From Salegentibacter sediminis (GTDB lineage: Bacteria; Bacteroidota; Bacteroidia; Flavobacteriales; Flavobacteriaceae): a stretch of DNA of 64,000 nucleotides. A model generated the notes under the pieces. That model searched no databases. It saw only the letters and a list, made by a program, of their open reading frames with translations, and was not told the DNA's origin. Within the stretch, counting starts at the first letter, position 1; every line of letters begins with the position of its first letter. The stretch spans positions 124,001-188,000 of the forward strand of contig NZ_MSJR01000008.1 in the NCBI RefSeq assembly GCF_002078605.1. The letters run 5' to 3'. Position numbers and translations under genes: made by a program. This document shows positions 24,267-33,371 of the stretch, one piece after another.

Positions 24267-27200
24267 TTAGAATTTTAAGTTTAGTCCGGCCATATAAATA
24301 CGTGGAACAGGGTAGAAACCAAAATCGATTCCTCCGCCGATAGGTGCTCCGGTTGAAGCAGCAGGATCAAATCCCTTGTAATCAGTAAACGTATACAGGT
24401 TATTTACCGCCGCATAAAATCTCAATGATTGAATCCCTACTGAAGAAACAAAAGTTTCAGGCAAAGTATATCCCAACTGTACATTCTGAATTCTCACATA
24501 AGAGGCATCCTCTACGTAAAACTCTGAAAGCACCCTGTTTGAGGTCGCCCCGGAAGTAAGTCTTGGCACTTCTGTGCTGGTTCCCTCACCTCTCCATCTT
24601 TCCAATACATAGGCGTGTCGGTTTACATTCGGCTGACTTCTTTCGTAGTTTCTTACCATATCATTTCCTAAAGAAGCGTAGGTATAAGCCGTGAAATCGA
24701 AATTCTTATAATTTACATTTATATTTAATCCCATAGTGGCGTCCGGTATAGGATCCCCAATATTAGTTCGGTCATCGGGAGTAATTACTCCGTCTCCATC
24801 CAGGTCTACGTATCTCAAATCACCGGGAGCGGCATCAGCACCCAGGTCTTTTTGAGAAGGATGTGCATCCACCTCAGCCTGGTTCTGGAAGATTCCGTCG
24901 GTTTTGTAACCGTAGAAATATCCCATAGGGAAGCCAGGTTCAAAACGCGAAGGCTGTGGTTGCCCTACACCAAACTGTCCTCCGGGAATGAAATCCACAC
25001 CGTTTATAGCCGTTACCTCATTCTTAAGGAAAGTGGCATTATAGCTCAAATTAAAGTTGAAGTCGTCACTTATATAATTGCGGTATTTGATGGCGAATTC
25101 CAAACCTTCATTCCGGGTGGTACCGGCATTAATGGTTGGTGAGCCGGAACCCGGCGCTCCTCCTCCATGAATTCCTGATACAGGTATTCCTGAAACCAAA
25201 AGATCTTTACGGTCTTCCCTAAAAACGTCGGCTTCTATCTCTACCTGGCCATCCCATAAGCGAAGATCCATCCCGATGTTGGTTTTTTCAGATTCCTCCC
25301 ATCCTGAAAGTGGGTTGGCTATCCTTCCCATTGCTGTTCCGTTAACAAGGTTGCCGTCAAGAACATAAGTGGCCTCTCCATCCAGGAGCGAACGATAAAA
25401 CTCGGCGCCTCCTGCTTCATCATTACCAAGCACCCCAAAACTTCCTCTTAGTTTCAGGAAAGAGATCACTTCTGAAGAAGCTAAGAAATCTTCCTCTGAA
25501 AGGATCCATCCGGCAGTAAAGGATGGAAAAGTACCCACACGGTTTTTAGGACTGAATCTCGTAGAAGAGTCTCTACGAAGCATCCCTGAGACCAGGTATT
25601 TTCCCTGATAGTCATATTGTAATCTTCCGAAGAAAGAAAGCTTGCGGACATCATACTTATAAGAACCGTTGTTTTTTCCATCATTGGTTCCGGTAGTAAG
25701 ACTGATATCGGCAAATTCCCAGAAATTGTTGGGTACATCAAAACCGGTAGCAAACAAGCCGTCCCCCCAGTCCCGAATCACGGTCATCCCGGCTGTACCG
25801 GTAACATGGTGATCCTCGTCAAAGGTGTTTTCGTAAGTACCAAAAAGGTCGTAAGTATAAGAGTTGTCGTTGATCCTGTTTTGGTTTACCGTACTTCTTG
25901 GTACATTAAACACTTTCCCTGAACCGTAATCTACAATAGGCGCAAAATCTTTTCCTTTGCTGTTACTAAGATTGTAACCAATACGCGAAGTAAATGTCAG
26001 CTCTTCTATTGGAGTAAATTCCAGACTGAATGACCCGTTAAATTTATTCAGGTTATAATCGTTAAAAGTATTTTCTATTTGGGAAAGCGGGTTAATGATT
26101 TCATTACCCAAAAATCCGTCGCGGTCTTCCTGATCGATAGCAAAAGTAGGCGCGATGTTCAAAGCGTTAAACAACACAGACCCGAGTCCGTTCTCATTGA
26201 TAGAGCGACGATCTATACTGGTGTAAATGGAATTAGCTTGTAATTTGAATTCATCTGAAATATCTATCCCTAAATTAAACCTGGCAGTATTTCTTTGAAA
26301 ATCAGACTTATCAGCGCCAATAATCCCCTCCTGGTTCAGATGCGAAGCACCTACCGAGTAGGTTACCTTTTCTGAGCCTCCACTAAGGGTCACGTTATGG
26401 TTTATGATAGGCGCAGTATCAAATACTTCATCCTGGAAATCTGTTCCTTCTCCCAGCTCACTTACATTTGGATAAGGCAGTGCCTGCCCGTTATTAGCGT
26501 AGCTTTCATTTAAAAGCAAAGCATATTCGGTAGCATTAAGCAAAGGAAGCTTACGGGAAGTTTCCTGCATCCCTACATAAGAATCATACTGTACGGTAGG
26601 TGCCATTTCTTTTTTACCTCCTTTGGTAGTGATAAGCACCACCCCATTTGCACCGGCAATACCATAAATGGCAGCCTGGGCATCTTTAAGGATAGAGATA
26701 GACTCCACATCATTAGGGTTAAGAGTTCCCAAATCTCCCTGGTATCCATCTATAAGAACTAAGGGGCCGTTAACACTGTTTGAGGCCACCCCACGAATGT
26801 TGATGTTGATCCCGGCTCCCGGGGCACCAGAAGAAGGAGTAACATTTACCCCGGCGGCAGTACCCTGCAGGGCCTGTTCCAGCCTGATAGGCTTCATCTC
26901 TTCAATGGTTTCACCTGATACTACTGATACAGCGCCGGTGATATCCTTTCGCTGCTGAGTTCCATACCCAATCACCACTACCTCTTCGAGGGCACCAGCG
27001 TCGGTGTTAAGAACGATATTTAGAAAGGAATCTCCGGTTACGGGAACTTCCATCGTTTGAAAACCTACATAAGATACGACAAGCACGTTCTCTTCACTTA
27101 CCTCACTTATGGAAAAGTTACCGTCAAAATCGGTTGTAGTTCCCCGGCTTTCTCCTTTTACAAGTACATTAACTCCTAAAAGGGGCATCCCGTTCTCATC

Positions 27201-27290
27201 GGTCACATTACCTTCTACTGTAAAGGTCTGTGCCTGCATCGAGAAAAATCCGCCGAACAGGAGCAGTATTGAACATAAAAATTTCTTCAT
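24267..27290 (-). CDS. susC: SusC-type TonB-dependent transporter of PUL1
   Basis: The 1007-residue outer membrane transporter has a signal peptide (cleavage near SMQA/Q, residue 20) and an N-terminal carboxypeptidase-regulatory-like domain (about 22-105, FTVEGNVTDENGMPLLGVNVLVKG). A TonB-box/plug region follows (EEVVVIGYGTQQRKDITGAVSVV...NGVVLITTKGG), and then a beta-barrel ending in an aromatic residue (GLNLKF). It imports oligosaccharides with SusD using TonB energy. It is the first structural gene of PUL1. Confidence 0.97.
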   Translation of the reverse strand: MKKFLCSILLLFGGFFSMQAQTFTVEGNVTDENGMPLLGVNVLVKGESRGTTTDFDGNFSISEVSEENVLVVSYVGFQTMEVPVTGDSFLNIVLNTDAGALEEVVVIGYGTQQRKDITGAVSVVSGETIEEMKPIRLEQALQGTAAGVNVTPSSGAPGAGININIRGVASNSVNGPLVLIDGYQGDLGTLNPNDVESISILKDAQAAIYGIAGANGVVLITTKGGKKEMAPTVQYDSYVGMQETSRKLPLLNATEYALLLNESYANNGQALPYPNVSELGEGTDFQDEVFDTAPIINHNVTLSGGSEKVTYSVGASHLNQEGIIGADKSDFQRNTARFNLGIDISDEFKLQANSIYTSIDRRSINENGLGSVLFNALNIAPTFAIDQEDRDGFLGNEIINPLSQIENTFNDYNLNKFNGSFSLEFTPIEELTFTSRIGYNLSNSKGKDFAPIVDYGSGKVFNVPRSTVNQNRINDNSYTYDLFGTYENTFDEDHHVTGTAGMTVIRDWGDGLFATGFDVPNNFWEFADISLTTGTNDGKNNGSYKYDVRKLSFFGRLQYDYQGKYLVSGMLRRDSSTRFSPKNRVGTFPSFTAGWILSEEDFLASSEVISFLKLRGSFGVLGNDEAGGAEFYRSLLDGEATYVLDGNLVNGTAMGRIANPLSGWEESEKTNIGMDLRLWDGQVEIEADVFREDRKDLLVSGIPVSGIHGGGAPGSGSPTINAGTTRNEGLEFAIKYRNYISDDFNFNLSYNATFLKNEVTAINGVDFIPGGQFGVGQPQPSRFEPGFPMGYFYGYKTDGIFQNQAEVDAHPSQKDLGADAAPGDLRYVDLDGDGVITPDDRTNIGDPIPDATMGLNINVNYKNFDFTAYTYASLGNDMVRNYERSQPNVNRHAYVLERWRGEGTSTEVPRLTSGATSNRVLSEFYVEDASYVRIQNVQLGYTLPETFVSSVGIQSLRFYAAVNNLYTFTDYKGFDPAASTGAPIGGGIDFGFYPVPRIYMAGLNLKF

Positions 27291-27542
27291 TGGAATAATT
27301 ATTTGAATTTGTTACTGCAATCTATTAACAAATTATTATGATAGGTAAAAAGTCACCTTTACAAAAAGTATACATGGAAAATTATAGCCGTTAAAATTGA
27401 GAAATAGAAAAAAAAGAGCCTTGAAAATGGCAAATACAGGGCTTATGCGAGAGCAAATGCCAGACGGCTTATTGCAAACAATAACAGGGAATTATGCCTG
27501 TTGTAGAGTTTATGTAGAGTTTTTAAGGGGTTTTGTATAGCC

Positions 27543-30326
27543 TTAAACCTGGAGAATATAATCGGTTAAATTCACTTCACGTGGTAAATCCATCTTTTTC
27601 CGCAATCGATATCGTTTAATCTCGACACTTTTCACCGAAATATTGAGAAGTGGAGCAATTTCTTTAGAGCTAAGATTAAGACGCAGGTAGGCACATAATT
27701 TAAGATCATTACTGGTTAGCTCAGGATGTTTTGCCTTCATCTTTTTAAAGAAATCCTTATCGGCATTACTAAAGGCTTTTTTAAAGAACTTCCAGTTATC
27801 TTCTTCACTTATCTCTTTATCGATGGTTTTTATTACCGAGCGCACTTCGGTGGATTGCTCTGAATCCTTAAGCCGGTCTTTTATGATGTTTAAGAATTCA
27901 TTTTTCTTGATCAAACTCATGGTGGAAACCGCCAGTTCCTTATTCTTGCTAACCATATTTTGTTCCAGCTCCCTGTTCTGGAGTTTTATGATCTCCTGTT
28001 CAGCCTCCAGGTTTTTCATTCTAAGGGCTTTTTCACTTTCTTCTACAAACTTTTCATGCCGTCGTTTATAGATAATATTTACCCCGTAGAGTATTGCAGC
28101 AAAAAGAAGGAGATAGACCACCAGTGCTGAATAGCTAAAATACCAGGGCCGGGAAATGCTGAATTCATAGGTCGCCGAAGGCCCGGTTTGATCTCCAATC
28201 CTTGCCCGCACCTCAAATTCATAATTCCCAAAAGGCAGGTTCTTAAATTCTGCCGAGGGAGTTTCGCTCCATGGGCTCCATACAGAAGTAAAGCCGGTAA
28301 GCCGGTAACTGTATTCAGGAGTGAGAAATTTCTTATATTCAGGAATACTATAATTAAAAATTACATTGTTGGTTTTGTAATGAAAAGGCTCTTCCTCGCT
28401 TAAGTTAAGAAGGCGCGGTTCTTCATCAAGCGCTGCATTGTAAACGCTGCTTATGCGCAAACTGTAATTACCTTGTTCATAATCGGGTTCTTCCACTTTA
28501 AGATAGCCATTGGCGATTCCCAGAAGACGGGATCCATCGTAAAGCGGAGTTATATTTTCGTACCCGGGAGTGATATTCTGGATCTCTTCTGAAAGGTAAA
28601 GCGAATTCAGCTTAAATTTGGAGCTTAAAGGATCGGGGGTGATATTCAGCAAGGCATTGGCTGAAAAAGCCCAAAGTTCTTCCTCCCCTTCCTTGACGAA
28701 TTTTCCTGAAATACGCTTTTCAGCACTAAGAATTTCAGCTAAATCATTTTCAGGAGTAAAATCATCTTCTTCCGGGAGGTACTTGAACACATGCTCTTTG
28801 GTCGTAAAATAAAGTTCATCTTTAAAGCTGAAAAGACTGGAAGATATTCCCGATACCCCCTCGAAAGGATAATTCCTGATTTCGGAGAAGCCATCCATTT
28901 CTTCATTCAACTTCAACCTGAACACTCCCTTGTGTTCATTTCCCACCCAAATTTCCCCGTTTTCTTCGGAAACAATAAATTTAGAGGAATGCGGAAAACC
29001 TTCCAGCATAGGTAGTTCCTCAAAACCCCCGGCCGTGCGTTTAAGCAAGCTCAACCCATTATAATGCCCCTGAATGAAATATCCGGGATGGCTCTTTAAC
29101 TCCAGAGTAATCCAGGTACCAAAGCGTTCAGCGATTTCCTTTATTTGGGTGCCTTCCACTAAAAAGGTACCGGTGTTATGGCCTAAAAAAAGATTGCCAT
29201 CTACAAAACTAAGATTCCAGACCTGCCCGTTGCTACCTTCAATAAAATTAAACTCTTCCTCCCCATTTCGGCGATAATAAAGCCCCTGATTAGTACCCAG
29301 GTATAAATATTCCGAATTTTGAAAAGAAGTATATACGCTTCCCAGCTTTCCGTAGAGATCCTGATATATCTTAAAGGGAGAATCCAGGTTTATCACGCTA
29401 AGTCCGTTGTCCAGGGCCGCCCAGATATTATTATTCCGGTCTTTGAAAAGCCTTAGCACCGTATTGTTAAGAAAACCGTTCTCCTGATTAAAATGATGCA
29501 GGATCTCCCCCCCGGCATTCACGTGAAAGATCCCGTCTTCTACCGTCCCCAGAAACATGCCCTTATTTTCAACCGGTAAGGCCGAAAAAATACTTCTTCC
29601 TCTTAGCTGCCTGCTTAATTCCTGCTGATACTGATCCAATCGGTTTTGTTGCCATTTATAAAAACGAGCATCCCTACTAATGAGCACCAGGGTCTCGTCC
29701 TCTCTGAATATTCCCATTAATTCCAGGTTCCCAAGGGTTTCAGGAGGGATAATCATTTCCGGTTTTCCATTTTTTATACTGAAGAGTCCGCCCTGCGCCA
29801 CCTGGTAATAGATCTCCCCTCCTGTTTCAAAGAGGTTGGTAACCACGCCCTCAGACACAGGAAATTCAGAGAGCTTTCCACTTTGAATATCATAGAGGTA
29901 GAGGCCTTCAAAACTATGGAAAACTACTATCTCGCCCACATTTTCAATATGCCAGAACTGCTGCCCGTCTCTCAGTTCGCCGGGAAACTGGGGTATAAGA
30001 CTGGTATAGTCGAGTACGCCTTTCTCATCGCGCTTCCAGAAACCCAGTTCTTTATATGCTCCGGTGAAGATAAGCTCGCCCACAACATTCACCGATCTCA
30101 CCACGCTTTCATTGGGTACCGGATAGAGTTTCCATTCAGCTCCGTTATATTCCAGTAGGCCTGCGCTGTTTGCCACATAAATATTGCCGTTGGCAGCCTG
30201 GGAGACCATCCAGTTCTGGTTGCCCCCCGCATAGAGATTGGAATTGAAATTTATAACAGGAGGAAGTTCCTGAGCAGAAAGCACAGTGAGGAACAGGGTA
30301 AAAAGCAGAGAGAATATTGATCGCAA
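27543..30326 (-). CDS. Membrane-spanning propeller/YYY regulator with LuxR HTH (PUL1)
   Basis: The 927-residue protein has a signal peptide (residues 1-18) and a periplasmic propeller made of repeated NG-Y/W-G-D elements (about 25-640). A Y_Y_Y Ig-like domain follows at about 650-715 (YSYRLTGFTSVWSPWSETPSAEFKNLPFGNYEFEV pattern), then one membrane helix (about 718-742) and a coiled coil (745-800). The C-terminal LuxR/GerE-type helix-turn-helix contains SNDLKLCAYLRLNLSSKEIAPLL-type residues. It has no histidine kinase or receiver module, so it probably signals directly from a periplasmic oligosaccharide to DNA. It lies just upstream of susC on the same strand with a 252-base gap. Confidence 0.9.
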   Translation of the reverse strand: MRSIFSLLFTLFLTVLSAQELPPVINFNSNLYAGGNQNWMVSQAANGNIYVANSAGLLEYNGAEWKLYPVPNESVVRSVNVVGELIFTGAYKELGFWKRDEKGVLDYTSLIPQFPGELRDGQQFWHIENVGEIVVFHSFEGLYLYDIQSGKLSEFPVSEGVVTNLFETGGEIYYQVAQGGLFSIKNGKPEMIIPPETLGNLELMGIFREDETLVLISRDARFYKWQQNRLDQYQQELSRQLRGRSIFSALPVENKGMFLGTVEDGIFHVNAGGEILHHFNQENGFLNNTVLRLFKDRNNNIWAALDNGLSVINLDSPFKIYQDLYGKLGSVYTSFQNSEYLYLGTNQGLYYRRNGEEEFNFIEGSNGQVWNLSFVDGNLFLGHNTGTFLVEGTQIKEIAERFGTWITLELKSHPGYFIQGHYNGLSLLKRTAGGFEELPMLEGFPHSSKFIVSEENGEIWVGNEHKGVFRLKLNEEMDGFSEIRNYPFEGVSGISSSLFSFKDELYFTTKEHVFKYLPEEDDFTPENDLAEILSAEKRISGKFVKEGEEELWAFSANALLNITPDPLSSKFKLNSLYLSEEIQNITPGYENITPLYDGSRLLGIANGYLKVEEPDYEQGNYSLRISSVYNAALDEEPRLLNLSEEEPFHYKTNNVIFNYSIPEYKKFLTPEYSYRLTGFTSVWSPWSETPSAEFKNLPFGNYEFEVRARIGDQTGPSATYEFSISRPWYFSYSALVVYLLLFAAILYGVNIIYKRRHEKFVEESEKALRMKNLEAEQEIIKLQNRELEQNMVSKNKELAVSTMSLIKKNEFLNIIKDRLKDSEQSTEVRSVIKTIDKEISEEDNWKFFKKAFSNADKDFFKKMKAKHPELTSNDLKLCAYLRLNLSSKEIAPLLNISVKSVEIKRYRLRKKMDLPREVNLTDYILQV

Positions 30327-30691
30327 GGCAAAGAAATTTCAGGCTAAGTTAAGGAAATCCTGAATTAAAGAAAGATATGAAAGATGGGGTTTTAATTAAA
30401 GATGAATTAATCAGAATTTGTTCCTGGAAAATGAAGGCTTCATCAAACTAACGGGATTTCTCTAAAAAAGCCCGCCTCTCGCTAAAGTGTTTTGAGACAG
30501 GCAGGCTTTATGAAATGATTACCCCTGCAAGTAAGACGAAAAAGTCGGGATTTCATACAGGGGCTTTCCTGTAATTTAGGTAATCTCCACATTGGCGATC
30601 TAATTTCATAATCTTCTGTTATAAGGCTTGCGGCATTTACCAGACTCGACATTAATTCTTAATTTTAGCCGAAATAAAACACCTAACTTAA
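30327..30691. other. 365-base intergenic region with structured elements
   Basis: This gap between the start of the PUL1 regulator (-) and the DUF1232 gene (+) holds no convincing ORF. It contains the hairpin and pseudoknot-capable elements described for 30466-30563. The regulator's 5' leader, if transcription starts above 30563, would include them. No perfect TAnnTTTG box was found on either strand. Confidence 0.6.
30466..30563 (-). ncRNA. Candidate structured leader or small RNA with terminator
   Basis: On the minus strand, two interleaved complementarities (CCCCTG/CAGGGG at 30522-30527 and 30558-30563; TGAAAT/ATTTCA at 30511-30516 and 30550-30555) could form an H-type pseudoknot with an inner GAC/GTC hairpin. 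About 10 bases later an 11-bp stem (AAAGCCTGCCT with AGGCGGGCTTT, one G-T pair) is followed by a T6 run, an intrinsic-terminator shape. No minus-strand ORF ends here. It could be an attenuator in the leader of the regulator starting at 30326, or an independent sRNA. No promoter was identified. Confidence 0.25.
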
Positions 30692-31105
30692 ATGGCAGAA
30701 TTTTCTCAGCAGAAAGCAGATCAGGAACTAAAAAAAAGACAAAAGACCTTTTCTAGGGACAAACTCAAGCAACTCTTTAAAGAGAAAAATTCCTTATTCT
30801 CAAAGTTTCTAAACATTGAAAACCTCAACGAATATTACCGGGATTTTGTCGATCTGTTCTCCCTGCTGCAGGACTGGTATAAAGGCCGGTACAAAGATGT
30901 GCCCTGGCTGGTGATCTCCTCGGTAGGGGGAGCACTTCTGTATGTGCTCTCTCCTATTGACCTCATCCCCGATTTCCTGCCCTTTGTTGGATACCTCGAC
31001 GATGCCGCGGTATTCGCCGCCCTCCTGAAATATGTACGCCTGGACCTGCAAAAATACCGGGATTGGAAATATGACGAAGACCCATCCCCGGTGATCAATG
31101 ATTGA
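30692..31105 (+). CDS. DUF1232 (YkvA-type) membrane protein
   Basis: The 137-residue protein contains the DUF1232 signature (LLYVLSPIDLIPDFLPFVGYLDDAAVFAALLKYV, about 85-120), a short hydrophobic helical unit found in many small membrane-associated proteins. The N-terminal half is charged and probably cytoplasmic. The function of the family is not known. It is transcribed alone, between the PUL1 regulator and a convergent decarboxylase gene. Confidence 0.88.
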   Translation: MAEFSQQKADQELKKRQKTFSRDKLKQLFKEKNSLFSKFLNIENLNEYYRDFVDLFSLLQDWYKGRYKDVPWLVISSVGGALLYVLSPIDLIPDFLPFVGYLDDAAVFAALLKYVRLDLQKYRDWKYDEDPSPVIND

Positions 31106-31254
31106 TCGGGTGCCTTTTTTCAATTACCCAATAAGTACTATATCATGGAATCACAACCCGGCCAGGTTTAGAATATGTTTATGGTTCAGGATACAGGTTC
31201 AAAGTTCAGAACAAAAACAGAGAACTCACAAGAGTAAACCCAAAGAAACACAGG

Positions 31255-32715
31255 CTAAAGCCTTCCCAATAATCTAATCCTGGCTTCATCCAGGAGTTCC
31301 ACTGCCTTATCAACTTGTCCAATCTTTGTTCGAAAAGCCAGAAGGGCCATTCTAATCACGAAACGCCCGTTAATATTGGTGGAGCTGAAGAATACCGTGC
31401 CATCCTTATGGATCTCCTCCAACAGCTTTTTATTAAAATCGGTTTCATTTTCTGAAAATGGCCACCAGAAATAACTCACCGAAAGATCGGGTTCAGGCCC
31501 CAGGGCAAAACCTTTTTCTTTAAGTCGCTTCCTGAAATAGGTGGTAAGCAAAAGTTTCTCTTCCAAACAGGCCACAAAAGGTTTTGTCCCGTGCAACTGC
31601 AGAGGGAGCCATAAGCGCATGGCCCGAAAGTGTTTGGTAAGTTCAGGGGAGACATCAGCGGGATCTACCAGGTCTACATTTTTGACGGCATCCTGCATAT
31701 AGTTGGCACTGTGATGATGGGAATGAAAAACAGCTTCCCTGTCTTTAACCAGTACTGCCCCGAGTCCGAAAGGCAGAAAAAGTCCTTTATGCGGATCTAC
31801 CGCCAGCGAATCTGCTTTTTCTATGCCTTTAAAAAGATGTTTTCGCTCTTCGCTAAGAATGAAGAAGCCACCGTAGGCGGCATCCACGTGATACCATAAG
31901 TTATTTGTTTGGGCTATGTCCGCCAATTCGTTTAGAGGGTCCATGGCTCCTGTGTCGGTGGTCCCGGCAGAAGCGATCAACAGGAAAGGATTTAAGCCTG
32001 CTGCCTTATCGGCTTCCAGTTTTTGTTCAAGATCATCAGCAACAATTCTGGAGCCTTCGTCCAGTTCCAGTTCCCTGATGATCACATCTTCCAACCCGAT
32101 TATTCTTAATGCCTTCAGGTTACAATGATGTAGCTGTGGACTAAGATACACCACACTTTTTTCGATTCTTGCTCCCTTAATTTTATGTTTATCCCTGGCC
32201 GAGGTGAGAGCGATCAGGTTAGCGATAGAGCCTCCGGAAGTGAGATTACCCACGGCCGATTCAGGAAAACCAAACAGGGATTTCATCCAGTTGAGGAGCT
32301 CATGTTCAATAGCCACCGCTCCCGGGGAGGCAAAAGACATCCCGGCGTATTCATTGGTTATATCGGCCAGATAATCTCCCAGGGCCGAGGCGTAAATACC
32401 ACCGCCGGGAATATAGCCCATATAACCTCCCGAGGCAGGCTTGATGCCTTTCGCAGCCACCTCTTCAGCAAAGATCTTCAGGATTTCTTCCATTGGTTTG
32501 AGCTTCTCCCCAAAGGCGAAGGCTTCCCTTCTGGGTTTTTCCGGAGAATAAGTCCCAAAAGTGGAAAGCCCGTTCAGAAAACTGTTGGAATAGTCATTTA
32601 CTTTTTGAAAGTAAGTATCGCGTTGGTCGGAAGAAGGTTCCAGGCCGGCAGATATCTTTTGCAGAGCCAGGATACGGGTCTTTAGATCATCCATAAGAAC
32701 AGGTTTTACAGACAA
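31255..32715 (-). CDS. PLP-dependent group II amino acid decarboxylase
   Basis: The 486-residue protein has the aromatic-amino-acid/glutamate decarboxylase fold-type I pattern: TSGGSIANLIAL (159-170), H197 stacking residue (QLHHCNLKAL), HVDAAYGG with D278, and the PLP lysine K310 in VDPHKGL. Members release CO2 from aromatic L-amino acids, 2,4-diaminobutyrate, glutamate and similar compounds. Length fits. No partner aminotransferase or siderophore gene is adjacent, so the amine product is unknown. A small membrane-protein gene lies 43 bases upstream of its start. Confidence 0.92.
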   Translation of the reverse strand: MSVKPVLMDDLKTRILALQKISAGLEPSSDQRDTYFQKVNDYSNSFLNGLSTFGTYSPEKPRREAFAFGEKLKPMEEILKIFAEEVAAKGIKPASGGYMGYIPGGGIYASALGDYLADITNEYAGMSFASPGAVAIEHELLNWMKSLFGFPESAVGNLTSGGSIANLIALTSARDKHKIKGARIEKSVVYLSPQLHHCNLKALRIIGLEDVIIRELELDEGSRIVADDLEQKLEADKAAGLNPFLLIASAGTTDTGAMDPLNELADIAQTNNLWYHVDAAYGGFFILSEERKHLFKGIEKADSLAVDPHKGLFLPFGLGAVLVKDREAVFHSHHHSANYMQDAVKNVDLVDPADVSPELTKHFRAMRLWLPLQLHGTKPFVACLEEKLLLTTYFRKRLKEKGFALGPEPDLSVSYFWWPFSENETDFNKKLLEEIHKDGTVFFSSTNINGRFVIRMALLAFRTKIGQVDKAVELLDEARIRLLGRL

Positions 32716-32758
32716 ACCTAAAGAAAAATCCGGGATTAAACCCCGAATATTATTGCTT

Positions 32759-32986
32759 TCAGACTACAATTTTTTTCTCTTTCTTTACGGTAATCTCATT
32801 AGCTGCATCTTCTTCTGCCTTTAGCTTCTTGCACTTTTTATTATAGTTCCAGGCAAGGTAAACTGCACCGGCAGCCGCACCTAAGCCAACACCCAGGATC
32901 CCTCCTTTTTTTACCGCGGTTTTTCCTAATTTTAAGGCCAAAGCTCTTTTAGCCCATTTCTTTCCTTTTGCTCGTAAATTTTTCAT
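32759..32986 (-). CDS. Small basic single-helix membrane protein
   Basis: The 75-residue protein has a Lys/Arg-rich N terminus (MKNLRAKGKKWAKRALALKLGK), a Gly/Ala-rich helix at about 28-47 (GGILGVGLGAAAGAVYLAW) and a charged C-terminal tail ending VKKEKKIVV. It resembles small glycine-zipper envelope proteins but no family is recognised. It is on the same strand as the decarboxylase gene, 43 bases upstream of it. Confidence 0.6.
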   Translation of the reverse strand: MKNLRAKGKKWAKRALALKLGKTAVKKGGILGVGLGAAAGAVYLAWNYNKKCKKLKAEEDAANEITVKKEKKIVV

Positions 32987-33160
32987 AATCTATTTTTTTG
33001 TTGCACTAATAAAGATACGCCTCAAGCCCGCAGGGGAAAAATTTAAATCCTGAAAGTATTGTGAAAGAAGCTTAAGAAAAGCTTATTTTTTCGGTAAATT
33101 GATAGAAATAAAATATCAGCTATGCCCGCTTAGCTTTCCGATACCGCCTTAGGTTACGCT

Positions 33161-33274
33161 ATGATCACTGGTGCAGTTCTCCTCGCAGTGGTGATCTATA
33201 CCATCATCAAACTTCGGAAACAGGTGAGAAAAGCCAAAGAAAGGGAGGAAAAGAAGAAAGCCGGAAAGCCTTGA
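33161..33274 (+). CDS. Candidate 37-residue single-pass membrane peptide
   Basis: ATG at 33161 opens a short ORF with a hydrophobic helix (AVLLAVVIYTIIKL, residues 5-18) and a strongly basic tail (RKQVRKAKEREEKKKAGKP). The layout is that of small inner-membrane proteins. In the same frame, an earlier ATG at 33122 is followed by CCC GCT TAG, and the codons between that TAG and 33161 also look coding-like. This may be a shortened gene or a gene whose start was misplaced. The stretch 33000-33371 has no other ORF. Confidence 0.35.
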   Translation: MITGAVLLAVVIYTIIKLRKQVRKAKEREEKKKAGKP

Positions 33275-33371
33275 AAAAAGTTTATAGCACAAGGTTCAGA
33301 ATTTCCCTCTCCCTGAACTATCAGGCCCTTCCAAAATCCTGTAACCTACCCGGGCAATCTATTTAACTCAA

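Noticed and set aside
27291-27542. Search for a TAnnTTTG promoter upstream of susC of PUL1
   Set aside because: No box at convincing spacing was seen on the minus strand, so no promoter feature is claimed.
31180-31250. A stretch resembling the AACCGAGAAC-type short repeats
   Set aside because: Similarity is loose (for example CAGAGAACTCAC) and there is no palindromic unit, so it was not called a repeat copy.
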